From positions 124,001 through 188,000 of the forward strand of contig JAJDEB010000033.1 of the NCBI GenBank assembly GCA_029260015.1: a stretch of 64,000 nt of DNA. The letters are read 5' to 3'. Numbering within the stretch: the stretch's first letter is position 1; every line of letters starts with the position of its first letter. Below are positions 27,786 to 36,934 of the stretch, one piece after another. The position numbers and the translations under genes were made by a program. Below the pieces are notes generated by a model. The model ran no database searches. It saw only the letters and a program-made list of their open reading frames with translations, and was not told the DNA's origin. Origin of the DNA: Phycisphaerae bacterium. GTDB lineage: Bacteria; Planctomycetota; Phycisphaerae; UBA1845.

Positions 27786-29375
27786 CTATCTGAAAAGGTT
27801 CGGGAAGCGGCTTCCAAATCCGCTGGCTTCTGTGATGGCTGGGTTCGGCTGACCACCAAAGCTATCGATGTCGGCAAAGTTTCGGTCGTACACAAACCCG
27901 AATCCGTAGGTCAGACGAAACGCGTTACGAATGACAGCCAAAAACGAAGCTGCCGGATGCGTTCCAACCAGGATAAGGTCATTGTTCTTAAGCAGCAGGT
28001 CGTTCTCTTTGCCTGCGAAAATAGCATCGAGATTCACCTGATGCATTTCTTCACGATCGCCGTAGCGACGGTACACTGTGCAACGATTGGGCCATGCCAA
28101 CGGTGATAGGTTTCCTGCCGACGCGATCGCCGTCTTGAGTGTGATGCGCCGGCCCGTAAGTGAATAGGCGCCCGGTCGCGAGACCTGACCCATCATGTAA
28201 TACTCACCGACTTCGCCAGCCAGCATGCGAATCTTGTCGCCACCGCGAACGATGATGTTTTGTCGGGGGTCGCCGTTGCGAAGAGCTTCGGCATCGACAC
28301 GAATCACGCGACCGGCGGCGTCGTCGCCTGCCAAACGTTCCCAATCGATTGCCGGCTCCGCGCCGTCTTCGGTGGGCTGTTGTGCTTCGACGTCGGGGTC
28401 GCCTGCTATCGTGTTGAACTGAGACGGCCTGCTGTCACTCGTGGTTGTCGGTGCGCCCGACTCGACCCACTCGCCTTCTGCTGTGAACACCCAGCGCGGC
28501 TGCGATGAGGCATCCCCCGGTGCTTGCTGCTCAAGTGATAAGTCGCTCGATGGGTTGCTCTTGCCAGCCGCTGCCTCTAGCAACTCATCGCGTTCATTTT
28601 GCGACTTGGGTGCGCCACCAGGCCCACCGGTGATTCCATCTGAGAACGTAAACGTCGGCTGATTGTTTTTTGAGCGTGCCGATGTAAATCGGCGCGAATT
28701 CGTTGATGTGCTTCTTGCTTGTAGCCGATCTGACGCTTCTTGCGCAGCGCTGCTTTCCGGGTTGCGGATAATGTAGATTTCCGTCGCAACTTCAGGAAAA
28801 CCACCTGCTATGTTGAGCGCTTCGAGCAAGCTCGTGTTGGGGCGCGGAACAGGGTAGACGTTTGGACCGGGCGTTGCGCCGAACAAAACGAACGTCAAAC
28901 CGCGGCGCACCAACGGATCTACAATGACAACGGGATCAGTCACGATGACTTGTCGCTGAACGAGTTGGGCTTTGATTTCTTCCGTGATTTCGTTTCGCGT
29001 CATACCCGAGACGCGAATCTGGCCAAGCACCGGCACCGTGATGGTTCCGATGTCATCAATGAGTGCCTGGAAACCGGTCTCGGTGTTGCTGGCCAGCAGT
29101 TCAAAGATGCGGACGCTAAGTGAATCGCCGGGGCCAAACTTATATTCTTCGTAAAGCGGGACGAGATCCTCGGGAATCGGATCAGACGCTCCCGGTATTC
29201 CAGTCGGCGTGTCCTGAATACTTAAAGACGTGCGAATGTCCAAAGTGGCTTCGCGCCGAAAATTACCCATCTGCGTCGGATCGAGCCAGCTATTGAAAAA
29301 GCTGTTGCAGCCGATTTGAGCGGCAGACACACCCATCAATACCGCCCAGACTGCATATTTGTTCCATTTTTGCAT
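27786..29375 (-). CDS. Polysaccharide export outer-membrane lipoprotein (Wza-like)
   Basis: The 529-residue protein opens with a lipoprotein signal (MGVSAAQIGC), then a polysaccharide export (PES) domain (YKFGPGDSLSVRIFELL and VPVLGQIRVSGM) and SLBB-type segments (GATPGPNVYPV and MGQVSRPGAYSLTGRR). A low-complexity Ser/Gln-rich region separates the two SLBB-like parts. It would form the outer-membrane channel working with the Wzc-like protein. The ATG at 29375, preceded by GGAAAG, gives a proper signal peptide; longer in-frame starts do not. It is the first gene of the operon. Confidence 0.92.
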   Translation of the reverse strand: MQKWNKYAVWAVLMGVSAAQIGCNSFFNSWLDPTQMGNFRREATLDIRTSLSIQDTPTGIPGASDPIPEDLVPLYEEYKFGPGDSLSVRIFELLASNTETGFQALIDDIGTITVPVLGQIRVSGMTRNEITEEIKAQLVQRQVIVTDPVVIVDPLVRRGLTFVLFGATPGPNVYPVPRPNTSLLEALNIAGGFPEVATEIYIIRNPESSAAQEASDRLQARSTSTNSRRFTSARSKNNQPTFTFSDGITGGPGGAPKSQNERDELLEAAAGKSNPSSDLSLEQQAPGDASSQPRWVFTAEGEWVESGAPTTTSDSRPSQFNTIAGDPDVEAQQPTEDGAEPAIDWERLAGDDAAGRVIRVDAEALRNGDPRQNIIVRGGDKIRMLAGEVGEYYMMGQVSRPGAYSLTGRRITLKTAIASAGNLSPLAWPNRCTVYRRYGDREEMHQVNLDAIFAGKENDLLLKNNDLILVGTHPAASFLAVIRNAFRLTYGFGFVYDRNFADIDSFGGQPNPAITEASGFGSRFPNLFR

Positions 29376-29466
29376 TGCGATGGCTTTCCGGCACTTTCTG
29401 ACGTTGAATTCGTTCAATCTGGAAACCTGATTTCGTCCGCGACTCCCATTAGGCCCAGTCAGCGGA

Positions 29467-29502
29467 AAAATAGCATAAGTCATTTTAAGTCAATTACTTA
29501 TG
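29467..29502 (-). promoter_or_regulatory. Candidate promoter/operator of the polysaccharide operon
   Basis: Reading leftward, TTGACT (29493-29488) and TATTTT (29472-29467) are separated by 15 nt, a short spacer. The region overlaps a dyad, CATAAGT (29474-29480) and ACTTATG (29496-29502). It lies about 95 nt before the operon start and stands out as AT-rich, so it may be regulated by a repressor or an activator. Confidence 0.35.
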
Positions 29503-29903
29503 AGGATGTCTGCAAGCGTCAGGCGAGATTGAACTGTACCTGAACCATCCCCTGTGTACACAGGCCCGGTTATTATCGGCAATCGTAACCTGTCTAGTTT
29601 AGGGCGCTTAGGACAATCGAGTCATCCCCAAACACTGGGAAATCCGGGAATCTAACCTAGGATTAGTTCGTTTGCGAGCGGACATGTGTTCGGTGCAAAT
29701 TCGCAATTCCGCCGAATTTCACACGATCGGGTCCAGGCTTTGGACGGGGCGGGCATTGTGCAGTGAATCTGGGGCACTGGTCCCAAACTTCTTTGGCTCA
29801 ATCGAAACGTCTGGGCCTGAATTCATTCCGCCGCGCACTCATCACCCACTGTGCAAGGACACGGTCGCCTCCTGGCGAGCCCAGTGCCTATCCAACTCAG
29901 TGA

Positions 29904-29931
29904 TTGACCCGTCGAACCGGTGGGCTACACT
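29904..29931 (+). promoter_or_regulatory. Sigma70-type promoter of small lipoprotein gene
   Basis: TTGACC at 29904-29909 is followed after 16 nt by TACACT at 29926-29931 and then CGGAATC. The promoter of the HEAT-repeat gene (30325) has the same spacing and the same CTCGGAATC at and after the -10, so the pair may share control. Confidence 0.55.
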
Positions 29932-30017
29932 CGGAATCTAGGTTGATCGCCCGGTCATCGCATTGCGGTGCAGAATTTAGGCGATCCTGATGACATCAAT
30001 CACCACGGAGTTCTTTG

Positions 30018-30194
30018 ATGAGACGTCTAATGTCGCTGCGTCGGTTGCCTTTGCTTGTTATTTCAGTGATGGCGATTTCGGTTCTTTCGGGATGCGGTGC
30101 AGATTGTGCATCGGTTTCGTTTCTTGATTTCATCAATACGGTCCTATTGGGAGTGACCGCTGCAGGTGGACTTGTGTTGATCAACAATGTCTGA
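30018..30194 (+). CDS. 58-residue lipoprotein, unknown function
   Basis: A short gene with GGAG 7 nt before the ATG. The product begins with an Arg-rich start and a hydrophobic stretch ending in a lipobox (SVLSGCGADC), so it should be cleaved and lipidated at Cys near residue 23. Only about 36 residues remain after cleavage, including a hydrophobic, Gly/Ala/Val-rich segment (FLDFINTVLLGVTAAGG). I do not recognise the family. It is followed after 294 nt by the HEAT-repeat gene with a matching promoter. Confidence 0.65.
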   Translation: MRRLMSLRRLPLLVISVMAISVLSGCGADCASVSFLDFINTVLLGVTAAGGLVLINNV

Positions 30195-30324
30195 TTGGGC
30201 GGCCTAGAGTCGCTCGTTTCGCTGAAGATTCTTAAGCCGATTGCATCAGGAGTTCATCCTGTGCAGCACGGCTTTGTCGAATCCTCGCGTCGCCGACAAA
30301 CCCTTGCACCGTTGAACGTGTCGA

Positions 30325-30352
30325 TTGACGCCTTCAGCGGTGCATTTATACT
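30325..30352 (+). promoter_or_regulatory. Sigma70-type promoter of HEAT-repeat gene
   Basis: TTGACG (30325-30330), a 16-nt spacer and TATACT (30347-30352), followed by CGGAATC. This is among the best promoter matches in the window, and the sequence after the -10 is nearly the same as in the upstream lipoprotein promoter. The start codon is about 137 nt downstream. Confidence 0.65.
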
Positions 30353-30488
30353 CGGAATCAGCTTCAGTACAGTATCCAAGCAATATTCACACCCAGAATC
30401 GTCTTGTAACACGGGCGCTGGTTCTGGCGGTTAAGTCCCGCAGCGTTTTGCACGGTCTTTGATTTTCGCAAAAGTGACGGAGAATGTC

Positions 30489-32726
30489 ATGGCTTCAATG
30501 AATAAAGCTCGCTCGCCGTTGGCCGTTCGGGTTCTTCGGACACTTGCGCTGGTGGCGCTCGTTGCGCTTCCCAATACGTTCGTGTTCGGTGAAGACGGGG
30601 CTGACGCATCAGAGAAAACGGCGCAGCTTTTCAGCGACTTTCTTCATTATTCCCGCATCGGAAAATTCGCCGAAGCAGAAGCCAATGCAAGCAAGCTTCT
30701 CACCGAAGAGAACATCGACCCGGTCGCGTTGATGAAGTTGGCAGACGCCGACTCAGAAAGCATACCAACTTTATTAACGATGATTCGCCATACATCGATG
30801 CGCGACACCGCGCAAAAAATTCTCGACCTGATTCGCGAAGGTGAATTCCGTGAGCGTCAGGATGAGTCGCGCATCATCAACAACATCGATGGCTTGTCGG
30901 GCACACCTCAGATGGAATACAACGCGATCTCGCGTTTGCGCGAGTCGGGCGAGTATGCCGTTCCCGAAATGATCGCCGCACTCAAAGACGTTTCCAAGGA
31001 GACATCCTGGCCGCGAATCGTACGGGCACTTCCGAAACTCGGACGTGATGCCGTCGGACCCCTGGTGATGGCCCTCGGTGACAGCGACGCCAACATCCGC
31101 CGCAGTGTGGCGTGGGCATTGGGCGAACTCGGTTATCCGCAGTCGACGCCCTACCTACTTAAAGTTCTGGATGCATCAGACACGCTGCCAGAAACGAAGA
31201 ACAACACGCTCGAGGCGTTGCAGAAAATTGAACGCACTTCTGATCGTACCCAACTGGCAAGCATCGCAGACGCCTTTATTCGTTTGGCCAACGATTACTA
31301 TAACGAGGAAGGCTCGGTCAAAGCCGACCCGCGCGTTCCTTTGGCCAATGTCTGGTACCTTGAAGAAGAAACGTTGGTCTCCAAAAAAGTACCGACCGAA
31401 ATTTTCGGCGCAGTGATGGCCATGCGTGCTTGCGAAGAGGCGCTTTTGGTCGATCCCGGGAACCGTATGGCGATTTCGCTATGGCTGTCAGCCAACATCC
31501 GCCGCGAAGCCCGATTGGGCATGGACGTCGAGAGCGCAGAACCCGATGCGGGTAGCGATGCCGATCCGACACGCGATGAAAACTTCCCACGCAGTGTCTA
31601 TTTCTCGCAGGCAGCCGGTCCAATGTACTGTCATCTGGTTCTTGGGCGCGCGGTAGCTGACAACGACAAAAGCGTCGCGCTCGGTGCAATTGCGGCGCTG
31701 GATGTGGTCGCCGGTTCGCCTTCGCTGATTGGTACGGAAGATTACAAGCAACCTCTGGTTCAGTCCCTGCGTTTTCCCGACGCCGAGGTTCGCATCAAAG
31801 CCGCCATCGCGCTTGCCCGAGCGCTGCCCAAGTCGCCGTTTACCGGTTCCGATTTGATCGGACCAACGTTGGCTGAGGCGCTGCGATTGGGCGGTACAAC
31901 GCAGATCGCGTTGGTTGATTCGGATTCCGGAAACTTAAATCGATTGGCTGGCGAGTTTCGCAGCGGTGGGGCAGACGTCGCGGCAGAGTCGAACTTGTCG
32001 GCGTCACTGGACCGCGCCCGTCGCGAGTTTCAGTTCATTGCTGGCATCGTGCTTTCGACAAACATGACGTCGCCGAAACTTGCTGAAGCGGTTGACATGA
32101 TTCGCCGTGAATACCGATTTGCACGCACGCCGATTATTATTCTGTCGCATCCCAACGAAGAGTATCGTGCGCAAGAAGCGTCTGTCGGTCGCGACCTGGT
32201 GGACACGATTGAAGCCAACGCGAGTTCACCGGAGATTCTCAAAAAAGTCGAGGACATGCTCGCCGAGAACGGTTCGGCGATGGGTGGCCCGCAGGATGCG
32301 TCACTGGCGCTGCGTGCGGCCGATGCGCTTCGGTTGGTGGCGATCGACGGTCGAACGGTGATCGACATTCGTCCGGCGATTCCGGCATTGATCGGTGCGC
32401 TCGCTGAAGAAGATGAAGAACTTCGCATTCGTGCGGCGCAGGTCTTGGCGATGACGTCATCTGCAAACGGTCAAAAGGCGATCTGCGAAACGGCGCTCGA
32501 TGCCGAGAATTCGCCGGCTGTACGCATCGCGATGTTCAACGCATTGGCAGAAGCCGCGAAGCGTCAGGGCAACGATCTCGAATCCGATCAGGTTCAGCGA
32601 CTCATCAAGCAGGCGATGGATAGTTCCGACCTAGCCCTGCGGACGGCGGCAAGCCAGGCGCTTGGGGCACTGAATCTCGACGTGAGCGAAGCCAGCGAAA
32701 TCATCCGCAACCAACACAAAGGCTAA
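30489..32726 (+). CDS. Exported HEAT-repeat protein with embedded receiver-like domain
   Basis: The 745-residue protein starts with a signal peptide (VLRTLALVALVALPNTFVFG). HEAT-like helical repeats occupy about 130-250 and 590-740 (for example GPLVMALGDSDANIRRSVAWALGELG). Between them, at about 468-590, is a receiver-like fold starting IALVDSDSGNLNRLAGEF and ending in IIILSHP. The expected phospho-acceptor Asp is Ser (IVLSTN), so this is a pseudo-receiver. A receiver-type fold outside the cytoplasm is unusual. The ATG at 30489 has GGAG 6 nt upstream. Probable periplasmic scaffold; the partner is unknown. Confidence 0.8.
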   Translation: MASMNKARSPLAVRVLRTLALVALVALPNTFVFGEDGADASEKTAQLFSDFLHYSRIGKFAEAEANASKLLTEENIDPVALMKLADADSESIPTLLTMIRHTSMRDTAQKILDLIREGEFRERQDESRIINNIDGLSGTPQMEYNAISRLRESGEYAVPEMIAALKDVSKETSWPRIVRALPKLGRDAVGPLVMALGDSDANIRRSVAWALGELGYPQSTPYLLKVLDASDTLPETKNNTLEALQKIERTSDRTQLASIADAFIRLANDYYNEEGSVKADPRVPLANVWYLEEETLVSKKVPTEIFGAVMAMRACEEALLVDPGNRMAISLWLSANIRREARLGMDVESAEPDAGSDADPTRDENFPRSVYFSQAAGPMYCHLVLGRAVADNDKSVALGAIAALDVVAGSPSLIGTEDYKQPLVQSLRFPDAEVRIKAAIALARALPKSPFTGSDLIGPTLAEALRLGGTTQIALVDSDSGNLNRLAGEFRSGGADVAAESNLSASLDRARREFQFIAGIVLSTNMTSPKLAEAVDMIRREYRFARTPIIILSHPNEEYRAQEASVGRDLVDTIEANASSPEILKKVEDMLAENGSAMGGPQDASLALRAADALRLVAIDGRTVIDIRPAIPALIGALAEEDEELRIRAAQVLAMTSSANGQKAICETALDAENSPAVRIAMFNALAEAAKRQGNDLESDQVQRLIKQAMDSSDLALRTAASQALGALNLDVSEASEIIRNQHKG

Positions 32727-32751
32727 ATTGCCCTGAGATTAGAGTAATTTG

Positions 32752-32825
32752 TGCCACTGCTCTATGAGCAGTGCTGGGCTCTTGGCGACGGCGCAAGGAT
32801 GCACTGCTCACAGAGCAGTGGCACA
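32752..32825. repeat. Hairpin repeat family C, copy 1
   Basis: Inverted arms of 24 nt (32752-32775 and 32802-32825), starting GTGCCACTGCTC, with nested smaller dyads. The second copy, at 38461, has the same total length of 74 nt. It lies between the HEAT-repeat gene and leuS and may help end transcription. Confidence 0.9.
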
Positions 32826-32961
32826 CGATTGCAGTTGGTTCGTTGGGTAAGCTGCATTGTTGTGAATCATTTCCCCGTCAGATAAACTCCTCCACTCCAT
32901 ATTCAAACGCGATCGACAGGGCATTGCTCTGAATCGTGCGACCCTTTATTTGCGGTGTAAA

Positions 32962-35832
32962 ATGCAAAAAACGACCGAACAGGCGGTAGCCGGCTATGAT
33001 CCGGCCACCATCGAACCCAAGTGGCAAGCCTATTGGGAAGAGAACAAGACGTACCGTCAGCCAAACCCTGGCGATGACGGTTTTGATGCGTCCAAGCCCA
33101 AGCGCTACATCCTCGATATGTTCCCCTACCCAAGTGGGGCGGGTCTTCATGTGGGCCATCCTTTGGGATACTGCGCGACGGACATCTACTCTCGGTTCAG
33201 CCGCATGCAGGGATTCAACGTCTTGCATCCGATGGGCTACGACGCATTCGGTTTGCCGGCAGAGCAGTACGCGATTGAGACGGGCGTGCATCCGGCGATT
33301 ACGACGCAGAAGAATATTGCGAATATGCGGCGACAACTCAAGATGTTCGGATTCAGCTACGACTGGGATCGCGAGTTTGCGACCTGCACTCCGGATTACT
33401 ATCGATGGACCCAGTGGATTTTTCTGCGGCTATTTAACAGTTGGTTCGACGCCAGGTGCGAGTGGACCGATCCGAACGGTCGAAAGACGATGGGGCGTGC
33501 GCGACACATTTCTGAATTGATCGAAGCCCTGGATCAAAACCAACTCGACATTGATGAGGGCGGCGAAATCGTTTACGAGTCGGAGTCTTCCAAGACGCGT
33601 TGGTCAACCCTGGATGCCGATACCCGCAAGCAAGTGATCGATCATTGTCGGTTGGCATTTGTCGATGAAGTACCGGTCAACTGGTGCCCGGCATTAGGGA
33701 CGGTGCTGGCCAACGAGGAAGTCACCAACGACGGGCGCAGCGATCGCGGTAATCATCCCGTGTTTCGCAAACCGCTGAGGCAGTGGATGCTGCGGATCAC
33801 GTCGTATGCGGAACGACTCATTGACGATCTCGAACTCGTCGATTGGCCCGAACCGATCAAACTGATGCAGCGCAACTGGATCGGACGCAGCAGCGGTGCG
33901 GAAGTTGATTTTCCGATTGCCGCGGGTGGAACGGATGCGCCCGCGATCGAAGATTTTTCGCAGTGGCAAACCGCCCAGGCAGCATCCGGATTCGGTCGGG
34001 TGGCCAACGATTCGGTGATCCGCGTTTATACAACGCGTCCCGATACACTTTTCGGCGCGACGTACATGGTGCTTGCACCCGAACATGCCCTCGTGAAGCG
34101 CATCACGACGCCCGACCAAAAGGCGGCGGTTGAAATTTATGTGCAATCGGCGATCAACAAAAGCGATCTCGATCGAACCGCAGACACCAAAACCAAGAGC
34201 GGCGTATTCACCGGGGCGTATGCGTTCAACCCGGTCAACGGTGCGCAAATTCCGATCTGGGTCGCGGACTATGTTTTGATGGGATACGGCACCGGCGCGA
34301 TTATGGCCGTCCCGGGACAAGACCAGCGCGATTGGGATTTTGCGACCAAGTTTGAATTGCCCATCATCCGAACCGTTCAGCCGCCTGATGACTTCAATGG
34401 CGAGGCTTATGTTGGTGATGGCGTCGCGATCAACAGTGGTATGCTCGATGGTTTGGAAATCGCGGCGGCGAAACAAAAGATCATTGAACATCTGGAATCA
34501 ACGGGTCAGGGGCGCGGCGCAATCAACTACAAGTTGCGCGACTGGATCTTTACGCGGCAACGCTATTGGGGCGAACCATTTCCGATCATGCACAGCCCCA
34601 ATGGTGAGATGGTCGCAGTCGAAGTCGATGACCTGCCCGTCGAGCTGCCCGAAGTTGAAGAGTACAAGCCGACAATCTCGCACGATGAAAATCATCTGCC
34701 TGAACCACCGCTGAGTCGGGCGACGGAGTGGAAGACAGTCGAGCGCGATGGGGTGCAGTACAAGCGAGATCTTAACACCATGCCGCAGTGGGCTGGTTCG
34801 TGCTGGTACTATTTGCGCTTCCTCGATCCGCAGAATTCAAAACGATTCTGTAGCCACGAAGCAGAAGACTACTGGATGCCCGTCGATACTTACGTCGGTG
34901 GCGCGGAACACGCGGTGCTGCATTTGTTGTATGCCAGGTTCTGGCACAAACTGCTGTTTGACTTCGGCGAAGTCAAGTCGGCAGAACCGTTTCAAAATCT
35001 GATCAATCAGGGCATGATTCAAGCGTTTGCGTATGAAGACTCGCGCGGTGTGAATGTAATTTTCGACGACGTCGAGGAGCGCAACGGTTCGTTTTTCCGC
35101 AAGGGTGACGGCGAACCGGTGAAGCAGATCATCGCGAAGATGAGCAAATCGCTCAAGAACGTGGTGAGTCCCGATGAAATCATCGAGCAGTTCGGGGCCG
35201 ACGCATTTCGCTGCTACGAAATGTTCATGGGCCCGCTTGAAGCGTCAAAACCCTGGAACACGCGCGACGTATCCGGCGTGTACAAACTACTCAACCGCAT
35301 CTGGCGTTTGTACATGGATCAGGACTTGGGCGAATTGTCGCCTCAAATGACAACTGCGCCAGCCGACGAGCAAACGCTGCGCATGCTGCACAAAACGATC
35401 AAGAAGGTCGGCGAAGACATCGACGCGTTTAAGTTCAACACCGCGATCGGACAACTGTTCGAGTTCGTCAATTTCTTGACCCCGCTCGAAAAACGTCCGC
35501 GCGGGGTGTTGGAAAAATTCGTGCTGGTGATTGCGCCGTTCACCCCGCATATTGCAGAAGAGCTATGGTCGCGACTCGGTTTTGAAGGCAGCGTCTCGAA
35601 GCAAAGTTGGCCGGTCTACGACGAGGCGCTCGCGAAGGATGATACCGTCGAAATCGCAGTGCAGTTGATGGGCAAAGTCAAAACGCGCATCGAAGTTCCC
35701 GCCGACGCTGATGGAAAAGCACTCGAAGAGTTGGCCCTTGCCGATCCAAGCGTCCAGGCGATCATCGAAGGGAAGACCGTGCGCAAAGTCATCGCCATCA
35801 AGGGACGCCTGGTCAATATTGTTGCCAACTAG
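32962..35832 (+). CDS. leuS: Leucyl-tRNA synthetase
   Basis: It charges tRNA-Leu. The 956-residue class I synthetase has the HIGH-type motif in GLHVGHPLGY, the editing-domain region with VYTTRPDTLFGATYMVLAPEH, the zinc-free core with TYVGGAEHAVLHLLYARFW, and KMSKS in IAKMSKSLKNVVSP. The C-terminal anticodon and LeuS-specific domains are present. It is about 90 residues longer than the E. coli enzyme because of insertions. The ATG at 32962 is chosen; a TTG at 32950 is in frame. A family D repeat follows directly. Confidence 0.97.
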   Translation: MQKTTEQAVAGYDPATIEPKWQAYWEENKTYRQPNPGDDGFDASKPKRYILDMFPYPSGAGLHVGHPLGYCATDIYSRFSRMQGFNVLHPMGYDAFGLPAEQYAIETGVHPAITTQKNIANMRRQLKMFGFSYDWDREFATCTPDYYRWTQWIFLRLFNSWFDARCEWTDPNGRKTMGRARHISELIEALDQNQLDIDEGGEIVYESESSKTRWSTLDADTRKQVIDHCRLAFVDEVPVNWCPALGTVLANEEVTNDGRSDRGNHPVFRKPLRQWMLRITSYAERLIDDLELVDWPEPIKLMQRNWIGRSSGAEVDFPIAAGGTDAPAIEDFSQWQTAQAASGFGRVANDSVIRVYTTRPDTLFGATYMVLAPEHALVKRITTPDQKAAVEIYVQSAINKSDLDRTADTKTKSGVFTGAYAFNPVNGAQIPIWVADYVLMGYGTGAIMAVPGQDQRDWDFATKFELPIIRTVQPPDDFNGEAYVGDGVAINSGMLDGLEIAAAKQKIIEHLESTGQGRGAINYKLRDWIFTRQRYWGEPFPIMHSPNGEMVAVEVDDLPVELPEVEEYKPTISHDENHLPEPPLSRATEWKTVERDGVQYKRDLNTMPQWAGSCWYYLRFLDPQNSKRFCSHEAEDYWMPVDTYVGGAEHAVLHLLYARFWHKLLFDFGEVKSAEPFQNLINQGMIQAFAYEDSRGVNVIFDDVEERNGSFFRKGDGEPVKQIIAKMSKSLKNVVSPDEIIEQFGADAFRCYEMFMGPLEASKPWNTRDVSGVYKLLNRIWRLYMDQDLGELSPQMTTAPADEQTLRMLHKTIKKVGEDIDAFKFNTAIGQLFEFVNFLTPLEKRPRGVLEKFVLVIAPFTPHIAEELWSRLGFEGSVSKQSWPVYDEALAKDDTVEIAVQLMGKVKTRIEVPADADGKALEELALADPSVQAIIEGKTVRKVIAIKGRLVNIVAN

Positions 35833-35954
35833 TGGTTCGTCACTCCCGCGCATGCGGGAGTCCAGAACGATCGATGTGTAACGCGTGGGACTTGGATTCC
35901 CGCTTTCGCGAGAATGACAGTGGAGCGCAACCCGCAAGATGACGCGTGGGCCTA
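35833..35954 (+). repeat. Dispersed repeat family D, copy 1
   Basis: It starts 1 nt after the leuS stop and contains two REP-like hairpins: CTCCCGC...GCGGGAG and ATTCCCGCTTTCGCGAGAAT. It ends with GACGCGTGGGCCTA. The other copies are at 41387 (inverted) and 59491. The ATTCCCGC...GCGGGAAT cores resemble the dRS3 class of repeats known from other bacteria. Confidence 0.9.
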
Positions 35955-35981
35955 AATTAGTCGCTACTCGGACCAAAGTTC

Positions 35982-36551
35982 ATGAGCCAAGAACTGGAAA
36001 TCAAAATCAAAGTTGCGTCGCACGATCCGGTTCGTGAAACACTTCAGCAATGCGGCGGCGAATTTCAATGTTGCGTGTTGGAAGTCAACCGGTTGTTCGA
36101 TGACATGAAAGGCGACCTGCGCAAGAACGGTGTGGCGCTGCGCATTCGGGGCCGAAAGTCGCTGAAGGGCCCGGAACAATTCGCGTGCCTGACTTACAAG
36201 GGACCCGCCCACGGTGGATATTACAAATCGCGCGAAGAGCACGAAGTCAATGTTTCGGACGAAGGCTCGCTGCTACAGATTCTCAAAAGTCTTGGTTACC
36301 GTGAGACGTTCCTGTTCGAGAAACGCCGAGAGACCTGGAAGCTCGGCGAAGCGACGGTTGAGTTGGACGAGGTTCCGGATCTGGGCACGTTTGTCGAAGT
36401 CGAAGCGGCCAGTCGGGATGAAATCGACTCCATCTGCCACCGCCTGGGCCTCGATCGCGGGGCGGCTGTTGAAGGGACCTACGCCGGCCTGCTTGCCTCC
36501 AATGCGGTCGGCAAGACGTTTTCTCGGATGGAAGTGCGCTTCAAATCTTAG
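35982..36551 (+). CDS. CYTH domain protein (class IV adenylate cyclase-like)
   Basis: The 189-residue protein starts with the CYTH signature ExExK (ELEIKIK) and continues with the tunnel strands: LRIRGRK, LTYKGP, KSREEHEV, ETWKLGEATVELDEVPDLGTFVEVE. The spacing and length fit the CyaB/class IV adenylate cyclase branch (two-domain proteins are larger). Triphosphate-cleaving activity is expected, but cAMP or thiamine-triphosphate substrates cannot be told apart. It stands alone between a family D repeat and a small-gene region. Confidence 0.85.
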   Translation: MSQELEIKIKVASHDPVRETLQQCGGEFQCCVLEVNRLFDDMKGDLRKNGVALRIRGRKSLKGPEQFACLTYKGPAHGGYYKSREEHEVNVSDEGSLLQILKSLGYRETFLFEKRRETWKLGEATVELDEVPDLGTFVEVEAASRDEIDSICHRLGLDRGAAVEGTYAGLLASNAVGKTFSRMEVRFKS

Positions 36552-36934
36552 CTGGAACGCCTAAATTCACAGGCGCAAAGGCAAGTTCTCAAAGTTTCTA
36601 AGTCTCGTGCCTGGCAACACTTGACAGAATTCCATTCCCACTACAAATTACTCGCATTGGGCCAGGTTCCGGGGTGGAATCCCCACCCGGTAAGCAATCA
36701 AAGGCGACCATTTTCCCGACGCTCGATGCAATCTGCGTCGTAGACTTAAAGGTGAAATCGATGGTAAATCGTGCAGGTCTGACTGTGCTGCTCATTCTAT
36801 CTTGTGTCACATGCCTGGCACTCATCATTCAATCTGTCGGCCCACATCGCCTGACCGATGCCACAAATCTTGTCGCCCAGCACAATCATTAGAAGGCAGA
36901 AAATCACCAGCCGCCAGATCGTCCGGCTCTTCGC
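36552..36934. other. Intergenic region with possible small gene
   Basis: The stretch lies between the CYTH gene and the convergent sppA-like gene. The only coding candidate is the small membrane peptide below. No repeat family member was found here. Confidence 0.4.
36761..36892 (+). CDS. Putative 43-residue membrane peptide
   Basis: An ATG with AAAGGTG 6 nt upstream opens a 43-residue frame with one hydrophobic helix (LTVLLILSCVTCLALII) and a short polar tail ending in histidines. The ribosome site and membrane helix are suggestive, but the frame is short and I know no family. Confidence 0.35.
   Translation: MVNRAGLTVLLILSCVTCLALIIQSVGPHRLTDATNLVAQHNH

Larger units (their letters stand above)
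29376..30017. other. Divergent regulatory region, polysaccharide operon / lipoprotein
   Basis: A non-coding stretch of about 640 nt. It holds the operon promoter/operator on the left and the lipoprotein promoter on the right. The middle (about 29540-29880) has no ORF with a ribosome site. No RNA family was recognised, although so long a gap could hold a regulatory RNA. Confidence 0.5.

Noticed and set aside
33694-34491. Long open frame antisense to leuS
   Set aside because: It lies inside a conserved, well-matched synthetase gene and has no recognisable domain; it is a by-product of GC-rich codons.
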